A stretch of 64,000 bases of DNA from Beaufortia kweichowensis (GCA_019155185.1 CM032817.1:7212034-7276033), one strand, 5' to 3'; numbered from the stretch's first letter, positions 12,691 through 26,439 are shown. The notes: generated by a model from the letters alone, not told the origin. Numbers and translations: made by a program.

Positions 12691-14454
12691 GTTGTTTGCA
12701 AATACAAATGTACTTTAATATTCACTTAAAACTCCAAACACTGAATAAATTTGTCATTGCTGCAGTTTACCATGCAAAAACTGCAATTTACTACTTTAAA
12801 TATTGTATGCCCAGCAGTTTTCTCATTGCACAATGTGTTTACTTCATCACATTGCAAGTTGTGTTTGTCCTCATTCACCAAGAACTAAAGCCCATTTGTC
12901 TTGGAATCTGCAAAAAACGGCTAAAGCGAGAAAAAACACATATGCATGGGCTGTTCATCAGACACCCGTTTTTAAACACGAACAAAAGACAGACACACAG
13001 GTGCCACAGAGCCGTACACACGAGAGGGCCAGATTGCAGGATCCGGTTACGCTCAATTAACAGCAGGTTATTGTCTTGCCACTTCACTTGACTGCACGAA
13101 CCACACTAACCTAATCTAAGAAGTCAGCTAATCTTCATCAGCACAACCACAGACAGGTCTACCGCTTGCCCAGCATTAAAGCCCATTTAGACCCAGGCAA
13201 ATCTTTCTTTTCGCATTAGGCCAGCCGATCAACTGTTTAATAAAATCGGCATCAGTTCGCTTCGCACGCCCGAACAAGCTTTACTGCAGCTTTCATTCGC
13301 CCATCACAATTTCCCCGGTGTTCAGCGCAAGATTTATAGCATGCCGTTGGTGCTAATTGCCTGTATGAATGCTCGCATTTGCTGTCAGTTTACAAACACT
13401 TTGGGATGTTTAGGTTGAGGAATAGTTAAACTTTAGCACAAACAAGGTTGCATAGTAAAAAAGTGGTTATAAGTGATATTCGGATACACTTTATGTATGA
13501 ATGACATGCATTAGATGACATCAAACATTTATTTTAAAGAAAAATAGTACTGTAACGGTTTAAATTATAAAATGAGAAAATATTTAGAAATTTTTTGTTT
13601 CTCAGATGTTATCATGTTATCATTATCGCTCACATGTCCATAGGAAATGTGACGAACTTTACCTGTGGTTATTCTGCTTGAACACACTGAATTCGAGAAG
13701 CTTTGTAACATAATTTGTTACCTAATGCATTGAATTCATTTATACATACGATTTAAGTGACCGGATATATGTATATAAACCATTTTGCAGTATGCTGTTT
13801 TCTACAACCTTGAGTGAATTTATCAGGGTGAGAAACAGTTTTCGACATCAGATCTCCACAGTGTAAGCGTTACCCCAGAGAACAGCGCATCAACAGCCTG
13901 ATATGCAAATACCCCCCATTTGACCACCAGCAAATTCATTCGTCAACAAGCCGAGGAGACATTATCTCCACAGACACACGCCACCCGACATGTCTCAGAT
14001 ACTTTGTTGTTCCGTCAGTGTCTTTTGAGAAAGCCGAGCGAATTCTGATGGACTAGAATAAAAGAGAAGAGGAACGGCCGGGCTTTTCATGACGCGTCCG
14101 TCGTCGTGACAGCTCCGCACATTACCCCGGCGCAGACTCGCCCAGCGATGCTCTTTAATAAACATCAACGCAAACCGCAGAACTCACTCAAAAGCTTTTG
14201 ATGAAATAGATATTTGAAAGAGACACAATAACGTCAGTCATTGTATTGAATAGCCAGTCGGGCCAAATTAGCTTTCATTATGTTACATGCATTTATTTAT
14301 TTTCTTGAACGTGCTATGCACTTACTGATTGAAAAAGATGTCACTGATTGAATCGAGAGTAAATTTAGTTGTATTTGTAGTTTTTCTTAAAGGACCCTTT
14401 TAGCTTGTTCTCAGCTGACAAAAGTTATAGTCTTTATAGTCTACAAACAACAGA

Positions 14455-14570
14455 GCAAAAACACTGATGACTCATGTTGCACTGCGCACATTTTTGTCCA
14501 ATCAGAGGCTCTTTAGTGACAATGTCCCTCCCCCCACACCACCTGCAACCTGTGCACGTCAAGCATTTTC
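14455..14570. repeat. Dispersed repeat, copy 2
   Basis: Diverged second copy of the element at 7750-7860 in the same orientation, sharing TGATGACTCAT, TGCACTGCGC, TTTGTCCAATCA and a C-rich tail. It lies in the lmo3 intron. Confidence 0.6.
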
Positions 14571-15159
14571 ATGGGCTATTTAAATAAAGATCATTTTGTT
14601 ACTTTGATCATTTTGAATCTGGCTTCTCTCATTTATTCCTCTCCTGTCTGCTTTTATATACATCCCACCCCTGCTCTCGCTCTTTTCATTTCCATTCCTT
14701 AAACATTATTAAAGAGGCCGTGGCCTTTAAAAGAGCCATCTAATCCATCTTACAAAACGCTCTGCTCGACATCGGTGACGTGGAATAGGCATTTTGATGC
14801 TGGGAACAGGCTATAGGGTCAACCCGGTCACCCTGTATAATTATTCTCTCCAACGAGGGTCAGAAATGGCTCGACATTGGTGTTTGATGCTTAAATTATT
14901 ACAATCAAGGTTTTTCCCACACACGTACAGTTGCAAAGCAATTTCATTAGTCAGACCAGCCCACACAAAAAGACCATTAAGACAAGAAAATCTGATTAGC
15001 TTGATTTCAAGAAAATCATTCTGGTTTTTCTAATCCAGTTCATTTTCCATGCAAGTATTTGCAAATCTCATGTTGACTTTTCTTACCGAGCGAACATCAT
15101 GTTACAGTTCAGACTTTTATGACATCTCATCAGTCACGCTCACTCTCATCTGTCCTTTA

Positions 15160-15500
15160 TCCCATCATGCCATTCAGCCAGACCTAATCTAAAAGTGATT
15201 ACTCATGAATCTGCTCACCTGGCTGGAGGTTATATTCCCGACCTGGTTAACAGGAATCGGTGAGACTGCCACAGCGGTGCACGTGTGCGAGTGTTTGTGT
15301 GGTTGAGACTTTGGCCGGCCGTTAGCCACAAATCAGCCCTGAAGGGACATCTAATCGATGGGCCTGTCGTCTGCTCAGGCCGTAGTCCCAATTCCTGGTG
15401 ATGAGCCCGGGCTACACTGCTTAGAGGACTCCTGGGAGACTCCCAGGTGGCAGGTCAGAAAGGTCACAAGAACGGGTCACCGTCCTTGTCGGAAAGTTGG
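15160..15500. promoter_or_regulatory. lmo3: Candidate conserved non-coding element
   Basis: A balanced-composition intronic block with no open frame of note. It contains a perfect 7-bp hairpin with a 3-base loop (CCTGGGA at 15431, TCCCAGG at 15441). Its texture differs sharply from the AT-rich intron around it. Inferred regulatory element. Confidence 0.25.
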
Positions 15501-18083
15501 AAGAGCGTGAGCCAAATTGGGTTCCTGTATGACATAAATATCACACCTTAGTTCCAGTTTACACTCCATAGAAGAAAGTTGGCAGAGAAATCCTAAATCA
15601 CAGACAATTGAAAAGCTTTATGAAAAGTGCATGATCCTAGTTTTTGCTTCTTGAGCTAAATTAATGCATTTTTACGGTACACTTGATATAGAAAAATATA
15701 GAGAAAATTATATAGCAAGCATGTGAAAAATATTATGCATTACAATTTCTCCATATATATTTAATGCCAGTCTGTTCAGTCCTGTAACATCTTGTTCACA
15801 TCACCCACAGCATTTTTTTCTCTCCATAGACACCTTTTCTTATTCTTTCGCTCTTATTCTTTGTCGTCTCTCTCGCTCAGCTCCTGCATGTTATTTCACA
15901 GAAGAAGAATGTTACTACTCTAGTTAACACAGACCTCAGAGGCAAATAGCTGACGAAGTCATACATCATTAAGTCCAATGCCTTAGAAGCCATCTTTTCT
16001 TTAACAAGACGGGTCTCGATAGACATATTCATCATTACTGTCACACCTGAGGAAAAGAGAGAGATGTATTAAAGGTGGTGAACGGCAGAAAGAAATAAAA
16101 CAGAGCCTGAGAGAACATAATGGAATTGTTCATTGACCCTTTGCTAAGCCCCGCCTTAAAACATGTCACTGACCAATCCGACCTTAGCAATGGTTGCCAC
16201 CCACCATATTATCAGACAAGCTTTTGCTCAGTTCTAATGTAAATCTATGGATTTAAAAGCAGTGTGCAATGCATGCTGGGTATTCATCCATCATTCCTAA
16301 ATGAGCACGTGTATTATAAGTAAGGACATTTATATTTGCTCCACAGTTTTTAATCATGTTACTGCATAATTCAACAGTTTTTTACAAGAAAAACTAGATA
16401 AAAGAGGTTTTCTAATTTCATACCTTCAGCAAAAATGCAAAGATGGGACAACACATTCTTAACAACTAGTCTAACCGGGCAACGATAAGCAATTTACGGT
16501 CACACCTGAGCAAACAGTATATCAGACACGTTTACTTTTTCCCTCCTCAACTTGATGGAAAATACTAAAAAGCAATTAAAGCAATCTAAAGTTGAACTCA
16601 TCTGGGAGGAGAGATTGAAAGGAGAGGCCAAAGGGGAACGCATCAAGCTAAGGGTAATGTAGGTGACGATGGGTAATGACTGCACGAGCAGAAAAGCGAA
16701 GGGCAGCGCGAGGGCATTTATTACCGTCGTCTCTGATGGGCTGACTGCAATATCCTCGTCATAATTGGCACGCAGATGTCACAAACGCTGTTGACATTTC
16801 ACCAAGCAGAAACAATTTGGCGGTGCGAAACGGGCGGCGACGAGGCTAAGAGGCAACAGAAAACACGGGCTGTAAATAAACAGAAAGATCCTATTAGCCG
16901 AAAAAGCGAGAGACGGAAAAAAGAAAGAACGAGCGAGATGGAGGTGCTCAGAAGAGGAGGTGGATGTCAAAGAAGACAGACACTAATGGATTCCTGGCAA
17001 GAATGTGTCATTTAAACAGGTCGTTTTTATTGGAGTGAATGACACCATTACATTAAGCACACCTCTGCTTTGTGTTAATCACCATGTCAACAAGCGCGAT
17101 TAATGGATATTACTTGTTGATTCTCGGTCCAAACTAATGGCTGCGTGTTCCTGCTTGACATTGCCATGTTTTGTATAACGAACAGAAAGTTTCCCCGAGT
17201 TTTTTTCTTTTGTGAGGGAGGCAGGAATTTACAAAGTATTTTCACGCTCGCTCATTATATTCAAGAATGACGAAAAGGATAATGGCTCTCGGTATAGTTC
17301 TGATGTTTTCTGTGTCCTACGGTTCGGACTAACGTGTTTAAGAGCTACTAATTGGTGAAAGATCAAGACTTAAGGGAATCGTAGATCTCTGTGCTGTTTG
17401 CTTAAACATTACATTACAAATAAAGCCTCCAGCAGAAACTTTTAATCCGAGGTAAAACAGAGATGGGTTTTACTGTAAGTACCGGCACACATTTTCTGTT
17501 TTAAAACCTAGTGAGCTGTCTACAGGAGAAGCATCAAATAATTTCTGATGAGGAATGCTTTTATAATAAATAAAGTAACAAAAAGTTCAGTTTAATTTAA
17601 AGCTGCAATCCAAGACATTTACAATCAGCTATTTACCAAATACTTCAAAATCAGCATCTTCTTATCTTACCACACCTTGCAATTGTAAGATAATTATAAT
17701 AATTTAGTATTGTTTTTATTAGGCTATAGATGAGTTGTAGATAAATACATAAAGTAACTTAAAATTGTATATTTCACACTGACAGACTGCAGCTTTAAAA
17801 TTGATTATTTACACAGTACTTTTTCCATGCTATTTCCTTTTAATGTTTAGATGTTGTTATTCCAAATGAGTCACTTATGAGGTTAGGATACCGACTGTCT
17901 AGGCGCAGCACTAGGCCGTTTTCTCTTTCTCAGTCCTCTACACTCCAAACAAGAGAGGGAGGGTTCGGTAGGGAACGCCGGTAAACACAAGCACTCGTTG
18001 GCGCGCCGACCTTGTCGAACTCTCGCTGCGAGCAAGATAAGCAACCCTCAGGACGACTAAACACACAGAGCTTTCTCACCCTC

Positions 18084-18110
18084 TCCTTTCTCTCTCTCTC
18101 TCTTTCTCCT
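18084..18110. repeat. Short (CT)n run
   Basis: A pyrimidine dinucleotide run inside the lmo3 intron. Confidence 0.8.
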
Positions 18111-19050
18111 GTCTGCCTGACCAACATAATCTTCGTTCCAAAAGGTCAAGTGAGACAGTGGCCCATTGGGCAGCGTTTAAGCAGAGGAGTCTGTGGGGTT
18201 TATTTATGAAACCGCTGCAGGTGGAGAAAGATGCCGGGTACTATTGCAATACAGTCTCGAGATACTCCATCCAAGCCGCGTTTCGCAGGATAAGTCCTCT
18301 AGACGCACAGTATTATTGAGGGGGTGGGATACAGCTCGCTGTGAATTAACATGGCTTTAATCGTCTGTGGGGAAGTCTATAACGCATGTGTTAATAATGA
18401 GTCCTATCGCGTTCCTCTACTTTTTCTGGAGTCTTCTTTTTGTTTGACAAAATTCTGTGGTGTAAATTACATTCTAACAATTACAGAATAAAATGTTTTG
18501 CTTTGTCTTTCTACAGCTGATATTTTAGCTACATGTTTGTGTATTCATATTAAACACACTTACAGTTTTAATTTGATAAAAAAAAATTAAAGCTTAAACA
18601 GAAATCTAACAATAAGAAAACCGTTCAAATGTGAAATTAACACCGTCTCCTTGGTAACAACGTACACTAAGAAGAAAAGATGGGCAAAAACTTAGTGGAA
18701 AAATTGTTGATCATGATGGAAATTACAACATAAATTAAGGATAGACATATATAAAATGTGTGTAAAATTATTTTACTTATTTTAAATATTTCATTATTTA
18801 CTTTAATTAATATTTTTGTGTTTTTAAAATTGTAAAAGTTTCCAAGAGTTTTTATATGACTTCAGAATAAAGTTTAATAGTAGTTTTAATAAATCTTGAT
18901 GATAATACATGTACTGTATTTTAAAACCAACCTGTTGACCCGTTAAAGATAATAAAAAATAACAACCAACCACTGGGATATAACCTGAAACCCACACCTG
19001 AAAAAACCCATAACTTACCCAACTTTTGTTTTCTTGTTTTTCCTGTCCAG

Positions 19051-19156
19051 GTTCTGCGTTGGAGACAAGTTCTTCTTGAAGAACAACATGATCTTATGCC
19101 AGACAGACTATGAGGAGGGTCTGATGAAGGAGGGCTATGCACCGCAGGTCCGCTGA
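19051..19156 (+). CDS. lmo3: LIM domain only 3, terminal coding exon
   Basis: The acceptor is TTTTTCCTGTCCAG ending at 19050, and the single leading G completes the split arginine codon of the previous exon. The frame reads FCVGDKFFLKNNMILCQTDY, then EEGLMKEGYAPQVR and TGA at 19154-19156. The final Cys-x2-Asp (CQTD) supplies the last zinc ligands of LIM domain 2. The ending GYAPQVR is the LMO3-type C-terminus and separates it from LMO1. The two exons together encode the last 76 residues or so of the protein. In other vertebrates lmo3 acts in neural development, where it is regulated by distal enhancers. Confidence 0.95.
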
Positions 19157-20630
19157 TTCCCTCCCAACGACACCGTACACACCAGGGGAAGAAGCTGAGA
19201 GAGGACCTGAAGGGGACATGCAATCAGACACAAAAAGCACTAGCATCCTCTCCAGCCTGTCCCCAATCATACTGTATATATGAAGACCCTAGACAGGGGA
19301 CTGTACTGTACAGATTAGCCATAGAGACTTTTTGTGGGAGAAAATTTAGGAGATCTCACGGACGAGGCAGACGAGACGGTCTCGGACCTCGTAATGATGC
19401 TGGCTGATGGCCTTATGAAGACTCATTGGCCCGACTTTGTGACATACATGAAAACAACAAACAGCCCTGCTTCAAGACCCCCGTCCAAACCATAACAATG
19501 CCATTTTACACTTTCTTCACAGATTTACAGGACAACAGAATTAAAGTGATAAAAAATGAGCTAAATATTTATTGGTGAAAAAGAGTAAATATGTTTAAGG
19601 AGAAAGGGAGCCACGTCAACTAAACGTCTCAGGTTGAACGGTTTTCCTTGTTTTGCTTTTTTTATTACAGTTTCCTTTACTTGTATCACAACACGCATAG
19701 GCTCTTACAGGTCCTATGCAACAAGTTTTCTTTTAACTGACCAGCAAATTTGATCTTAAAATATTAAAATGTTGAAATGTAAAGTTACAGCAATTGTTTG
19801 AAAACAAGCGATCAGCAAAGCACCTGTCGCTCGCCACAAATGCATTGATTTCATCAACAAAACCATTTTACAAAACTTCTACCGCCCTGTTTTCTACGGC
19901 ACTAAAATCATTTGGGTATGGCTATATATGATGGGCTTGGGGGGGTTTGTTACTTTCACTGTATTTATTTAATAAGCTTTTTGTCGTTGCGCATTAAACC
20001 AAGGCTTTGTCCCTGACATGTTTATAGAGTGTCACCCTCCTTCTCAATGTCATATTTTTGTGCGGCCCACGTTAACCTGCCGGCGTAATCTTAAAACAAT
20101 CAGGTCGCACAAATTGTTGGCATTAAAAGAACTGAATACCTGGTCTGAGGATTTGCAATCACCAGGTTTTGTTTACTATCAAAGTTACACTACTGTAGCC
20201 TACAGCGTTATTCCTGGATAATCCTTTTATTGGCTACAGCTACTTTTGAAGACTTACGACGCAGACTGGGCTAATTGTGAGAACAAACTTAATTTGTATA
20301 TGGTGGTTGTACATATTTAAAAACAAAAAGATTCATTTTTGCTTGCTATTGTATATGGATTTTCTTTTTATGTGTTCTTCAGCATGAGATGTTTATTTTT
20401 AGGATGTGTACATACTGTACTGTAATCATTTTAAGCACAAATGTAATACAGTTTTATTGTGTTAGCACTGTGTGGTGGTTTCTCTGTTTTTCATTCCAGA
20501 AAGCATTAAGAGGAAGAGATTTTAACCTTGAGGACACCATCGATCAGACTCATAAATTTTTTACATTTGAAATCTTTTTTGAATCAAAATGCGTATCTAT
20601 AACTTAAATAAACAATAAGATAACATGAAT
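19157..20630 (+). other. lmo3: lmo3 3' untranslated region
   Basis: Non-coding sequence continuous with the lmo3 stop codon. The best polyadenylation signal is AATAAA at 20607-20612, and a second AATAAA lies about 50 bases further on. The exact end is an inference. Short open frames here (20018-20221, 20389-20607) have no support. Confidence 0.6.
20607..20612 (+). terminator. lmo3: Polyadenylation signal of lmo3
   Basis: A canonical AATAAA 1.45 kb downstream of the lmo3 stop, in an AT-rich context. Later AATAAA copies could also be used. Confidence 0.5.
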
Positions 20631-21069
20631 GAAGAATTAACAGCTGTATATGTATAAATAAACACTATCCTATTAACTCTTATTCCACTATTTACTTTAA
20701 TATTTCATATAGTTGATAAGGACAAACTATATATTGATAGACTCAAGAATAAATATTTGACACATTTTTATAACAAATAAACATAAACCAAAAAATAATC
20801 AAAATGTTAATGTTCTTTTTAAAGATTTTCAAATGGTGTGAAAAAAACATTAAGTAATGCTTTCGCTACAGTATGTTAACAAATACAACCTTATTGTAAA
20901 GTAATTTTAAAATCTATACATTTGTATATTTAGTGCCTGCAGGACCTTAACAGCACCTAGTTAGAAACTCAGGATTGAGAAGATAGACGGCTCTTTTTCT
21001 TAAGACAGCATACGTCTGGTTTGCATACACAGTCATCTATTTCTACAACAGAGTGTTTACTAAAGCAAT

Positions 21070-21180
21070 TTGGCTTAAGTGCCTCGCTCAAGGGCACAAC
21101 TGTAGATGCCGAGCAGCCAGTGGTGAACCTTCAGGTCTCTACTCCATTAGCCTATCCACCAGACCATGCTGCATTTCCGG
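21070..21180. repeat. Dispersed fish repeat, second copy
   Basis: Contains TGCCTCGCTCAAGGGCACAA and GTGAACCTTCAGGTCTC, then CCACCAGACCATGCTGC. This is a recurrent word order in teleost interspersed repeats and matches 12515-12690. The family was not named. Confidence 0.5.
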
Positions 21181-21393
21181 CTCTGTGATTGATCATAAGT
21201 GCGGTTTGTCATTTTGGGAGCCATTTTGTTGTCACTGTACCTCAAAAATATAAACCCTTTTAGTCTAAAGGAATGAAAAGGGTGAGAGTGTTTCTTAGTC
21301 TCAGATTAAAAAAAAACATTTGAGAGCTTAACTACAAGACTTAAAAGGAAAAATCAGCAAAAAATGTAAATTCATTATTTATCAGTGCAATAG

Positions 21394-21511
21394 TGTAGCT
21401 TAGTTGGTACAGCGTTATGTTAGCAACACATGGGTAATGGGTTCGATCCCAAGGAACACAAATGCTGCCAAAATTGAATAAAAGCATCTGTCAAATGCAT
21501 AAATGTAAAAC
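21394..21511 (+). repeat. tRNA-derived SINE
   Basis: A tRNA-like head with an A-box-like GTAGCTTAGTTGGTAC at 21395-21410 and a B-box GGGTTCGATCCC at 21439-21450. The tail AAAGCATCTGTCAAATGCAT is followed by AAATGTAAA, which is the 3' end of a widespread teleost SINE family. It lacks a functional tRNA fold in the body, so it is a retroposon and not a tRNA gene. Confidence 0.8.
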
Positions 21512-22384
21512 GATTCAGTCGAAGTGATTCAATCAAGCCTTCTCAAAATAGTCCATATATACAAATGACTAAAACTTCACTCTCCCACCAAGGCCCACAC
21601 TCGAACATTTACCACCTTTGTAGTTTGCTTCGCAAGCAAAGCCAGAATACCGCTGAAGATCCTCTTCACTGTACGACTGAAACGGCGAGATTAAAGTTCT
21701 CCCTCTAATTACGGAGGCTGTTTAAAGTAGCCCGTGAAGTTTGACAACAGCCGCGCTCACATCACATTACAGCCTATAATAAGCAGACCAATTAAACTAA
21801 TTGAATTTCTTTAGCCTGAAACACAGTGGGAAAAATGTCTTTGATTAGACTCAAGCTGTTAAGTCCTTCCATAAAGAGCAGAGACTGTTCTCAAACCTCA
21901 CTAGACAACAATCCGGTCATCATGGGAAGATGGAGATCTACTTTATTCATTTACAGTAATTGTCTTATACATGGCAGCGTTTGAAGAATATATGATATGA
22001 TGAAACCGTGCGGTTGGCTCTGACGCTGTGATTATTTCTAGCTTTGGAGTGATGAGACAGTGCGGTAATGCAAAATCTGCAAATGACCTATTATGTAAAA
22101 GACATAATGTGCAATTTACAGCAGTAAATTGCACATTAAACAAATTAATTGTTTTCATTTTAAAAATCATGTCTACATGCACATTAATAAAAAAATAGAG
22201 TTTCAATGTTTAATTAAATTAAAGGGAAAAACATTTTAATAATGTTAGGAAATTGTTTTTGCTAAAATAAAAATTCTTTGAATTTTTTTGTTTAAAAAGA
22301 TACACATTATTCCACATTATTTTTATTTCTATCCTCTTATATTGTTAACAATGGTCTCATTTTGTCTTTTTGTCTCTTATAGAC

Positions 22385-22570
22385 TTAAAAATAAGATGCC
22401 ATAGAATGGTTCCATATTGAATTTTTAACATCCCCAGGATCTTTTTGTTGTGAAAAAGGTTTTTTAGACTATAAAAAGAAAGAGTTTTTTCTTTTAAGAG
22501 CCTTTAAGTGAATCATTTTATCGGGAACCAAAAAGGCTTTTCTAAACGGCACTATTATTTTTAAGACAAC
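22385..22570. repeat. Degenerate cyprinid interspersed repeat
   Basis: Carries GATGCCATAGAATGGTTCC, then AAAAAGGTTTTTT, and TCGGGAACCAAAAAGGCTTTT. This order resembles a common cyprinid element built on GGTTCTTT and AAAGAACC words. It is old and diverged. The family is from recollection of texture, not from a search. Confidence 0.45.
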
Positions 22571-22959
22571 AACTTAAAACAAATAGAATCATTAAATAAA
22601 GCATAAGCAAGATCTCTGCATGAATTCCCCTGTGCTTTGCAACAACAAACAAGAACTATAATTTTTCCATGTACTGCAGGTAGTGACCTATAGTTTTGAT
22701 ACTGAAAGGAGAAACCACAGCTCCAAATTTCTGCCTTTATTCTTTTCGCCCTGCAAAAAAGCTGTTTTTCTCCTCGTAAAAGCCTCTCTACTCAACTCAC
22801 CAACAGAGACGCCACAAACTGTCTTATTTAACACACTGATAAACGCTCGACAAACAACTGAAGTGCAGAAGGGCTTTAGAAATATCTCGTCCGTAAGCCT
22901 GCCAGCAACAGCAATCGAAACGAAAATTAAAATGTACGTTTCTTTCATAAAATAGTCAT

Positions 22960-23370
22960 TAGGAACATTAAGAAAGCGCATTAGCTGCATGTATTGTTAA
23001 CTCCCCCAACTGACCGCTGAGAATGAGCACATGCTTCCTCTCTTTGGCAAACGGCTCCAGGGGCAAAAATAATGATCTGCATAGGCATGCCAATGCTATC
23101 TGGACCAGATAACACAGGTCTTAATGACCCCTTATCCTTCGGCCTCTTCATAGAGATGGGTGCCACAGCGAATACATTCTCGTCATTGGGTCATTAGCTC
23201 TTTATTGCGACGATAATGGACTCGAGAATTCTTGGTCCAATTCAAGTGTGTTACGCAGTGAAAATCAGCCCTGAGACAGATTGGCCGACGGCCGGTTAAG
23301 ATGCACAAGGATTGCTTTTTTCGTTTCTGATTAGCGGATCATTAGCCGGTATTGGCAAAAACAGTAACAG
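22960..23370. promoter_or_regulatory. Candidate conserved non-coding element cluster
   Basis: About 400 bases of balanced, non-repetitive sequence with ATTA-type cores (for example GTCATTAGC-like words at 23190 and 23340) within AT-rich desert. No exon was recognised. Inferred lmo3 regulatory DNA. Confidence 0.3.
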
Positions 23371-24539
23371 TTTGCTTAAAAACTGATGATGTCATTGTAT
23401 GGCAAGTTGTAAATTGTGTAGTAAATGTAAGATTTCACCCTGCCATTCCCTATACGTGTAAATCTCCAATAATTAAATTCAAGATCTACTAATTAAGCTA
23501 GTTTGCATTAATGAGGAGTCATTCTGCAATGCATTTATATGAAAATAATAATTATCTTTAACGTAACAGCATATTCATATGATTATAGCCTTGTTTAAGA
23601 TCTGCCATGAAAACCCTTCACCCGACCCCAAACAAATACTTCCCCATCCATACCTCAGTCTGAACAGTCTGGCAGATGTGTATAAGTGCCTCACATCGTA
23701 CCCTGTTAGGCAGGAAGAATGCTAGTTATTTCACCTTAAATGTCACTGGCAATTTATTCCATTCGGCTCATTCAGCTGATCTGTGATCTGTGTTTTTTAA
23801 AGAATGCAAGATGTTTTATCAACACAGGCGGATCTACAAAAAGCGGCCCGCCATTATCAGTAATAGTGTACGCTGGATAACTGAGTACTCACAAATGGCG
23901 GACGGTGATTCGGAGTCTGTGAGCTCTGTGAAGTTTTGCTTTTTGATGTGGCACGCTAACCTATACCAGATGGACCGGGATTGGTTTAACAGGGAGGTCC
24001 AGCGGTGACACCAGAACACTGCGGAAACACTAAAAGAAATAGACATCAAAGCTACGGTCAGAATGACCTGCTGGCATACTACTGCAATTTCTGCAGTATG
24101 CAGTATATATAAAGTGTATCTATACTTATATGTACTTTGGAGTTACTTTACAAAATAATTATTAACTAAAACTTTAAAGTACTTTAAAGTAAAATAATGT
24201 ATAAAGTACAGCATTCAATTCCAAACACATCAGTCTTAGCACATCAACATGTATCATTCTTGTTAAGAACCTTCAGTTACACAGATACAGACATATATAT
24301 TTTGGGATTACAAGCGATTCACTCATGCAGAGCCACTAACGGCTATTTGGGTGTATAAGCTAACACCTTCTCTCAAGTAAAGCTACACAGCTGGAGCTGA
24401 GAATAGCTCTATCCGTTCATGGGCTATTCCCATTTGACCTCATTTATACTAAATTGGAGAGATGATTGTATGCAGCAGGGGGTGCGAGTCACGCATAACT
24501 CCTGACAACATCCTCACAATCCCTTTCAAACGAATATTT

Positions 24540-25000
24540 GAGATTATTCAAGGCAATTTTCCACCATCCCTACCTCAAACTCGCGTGTTTGGGACAGGCG
24601 TAACGACTTGAAACATCTTATTTTACCGGACCGAAATGGCTGCGGCAACATGGGAAGCTGAGCTCCGGGTTCCTCTCAGCAGGTGATTTAGGAGTAATCA
24701 AACATTGCTGTGTTGCTATGAGACCCAACTAAAGCCTGTTAAACGGAAGACCGGTGAGATAAGAACAGCACTACCTCATCTTTACCAACCTCAGAAACGA
24801 ACCCTCCTCCGAGACTTATTTGCTGCAGATGGGCTCGTGAGTGCACGGTGAGATGCCTGATGAGCGATACGAGAAGAATGTTGATCTGATAGACCGGCGC
24901 GTATGCGTGGCCTTGAGCGTCGAGCCGAAGCCTTCGGTAGGCGAGAGCTTTATTTCAGGAGCGTAATTGGACTCTAGGTTTTTATGGCCTTATTGAGTGG
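24540..25000. promoter_or_regulatory. Candidate conserved non-coding element
   Basis: A GC-balanced island in the gene desert without repeats or a coding frame. Inferred regulatory element from composition only. Confidence 0.2.
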
Positions 25001-25652
25001 GGAAGTACTTGTGCTCAAACGCATCTCAGAAGGTTATGACTGAACCCAAGGATTTTGGTGCACTGTTGTGATTCGAGATGTTGGATCATAGCTGAATCAA
25101 CCTCGTAGAGTTAACGTTGATAATGCACAGTCGCCTTACTCGAACTGTTAGGACCACTAAACGCAGTAAACGGTAAACATCAGACCTGGCAAAAGACAAA
25201 AATACAGGTCACTAACAGAGCCAGTAAGTCACGTTTCTAACAATGAACCCTGCCAATCGACAGCATTTTGATAGAGGAATCTCCACAGGCCAGTAACAGT
25301 TTTAGGAATATTTACACCAAATGTGAAGTTGTAGTTGGTGTGAATAACACATTTTAATAATGCTGTTTAAGTATAAATACAGAAAGGGAACGGAACAAAA
25401 AGGTAACTACATTTGCATCATCTCACAATCCGAGCAGCATGATGCAAAATAAAGGATGTCATTGTCTCCACAGCTCTGCAATTTGTTTATTTATCAGTTA
25501 AATGTGTTTACATAAATAGCGACCATAAAAGACGACTGTTATACTTCTTAACAGGTGACCTATGACCTCTGGATGAGGATGGGAAAATACACCCACACTC
25601 CTGCTGTGCTTTCTGGTCTTGGGTCGGATACGTGGGCTGGGCAATGAGAACA

Positions 25653-25655
<3 letters not shown>

Positions 25656-25705
<50 letters not shown>

Positions 25706-25725
25706 GTGCGTGTGTGCGTGTGTGC
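25656..25725. repeat. (TG)n microsatellite
   Basis: A 70-base TG run ending in CGTGTGTG variants. It generates a spurious Thr-His repeat frame on the minus strand. Confidence 0.97.
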
Positions 25726-26439
25726 GAATTCAAAATGTGAATGATTAGTTCTTGGATGGTTGTCTAAAAGCTTTACTATTGTAGCCCACTGCAAGCCTGA
25801 GAAAATAAAGCACAAATTTATTTCCTGTCTTTTTATTTCAACTTTAAGCAGCCAATAGAGAAACTAAGCACATGATCAATTGGCACCTGGAGTACCTGGA
25901 CACCAAAGAACAAGAGAAGTTGTCACAACACATCACAGCAATGTAACATTCTATATATTTTTAGTGGCACTCAATAAGGAAAGCATCACTTGTGTGGCTA
26001 AAAAAAAGTGAGAGTACTTTCTAAGCATTGAAACTTTTATATTTTTTGTCTGGCAAAAGATAAACAGATAAAAAGCCTTACATACAGTAGGAATCTTGGG
26101 TTCCTTTGATTTGCAGTAGAAAGCAATGCAGACAATAATCTGGAAGCCCCTAGTAACACCTTAACAACCACCCAGATCACCCAAGCAACCAAACAGCAAC
26201 ACACACAAAAACCACAATGGCAAACTAACAGAAATGCTTAAGAAATCACAGCACTTCTCTCCAAAACTACCACCATGTAAGGGGAAGAGGGTCCTTCCTG
26301 ACAATACAAAACTATCAATACCTTTTGAGCATCCAATCTAAAAAAGGCTCCTATTAACTTTGTCATTTATAGCTTTGTATTTTTACCCTACACTCTTCTG
26401 TTTAAACATAATCAACTGATAAGAGTTTAAAACAAGTGC

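Larger units (their letters stand above)
12148..19050 (+). other. lmo3: lmo3 last coding intron, 6.9 kb
   Basis: A GT-AG intron between the two lmo3 exons, phase 2. It contains two dispersed repeat copies (12515-12690 and 14455-14570), an enhancer-like block at 15160-15500 and a GC-balanced block with a CT run at 17920-18330. The remainder is largely AT-rich sequence. No independent gene was recognised in it on either strand. Confidence 0.8.

Noticed and set aside
21394..21511. Possible tRNA gene
   Set aside because: The A and B boxes are present, but the body does not form a proper cloverleaf and the 3' tail is that of a SINE.
25498..25815. Minus-strand frame with Thr-His repeats
   Set aside because: The protein pattern is only the translation of the TG microsatellite.
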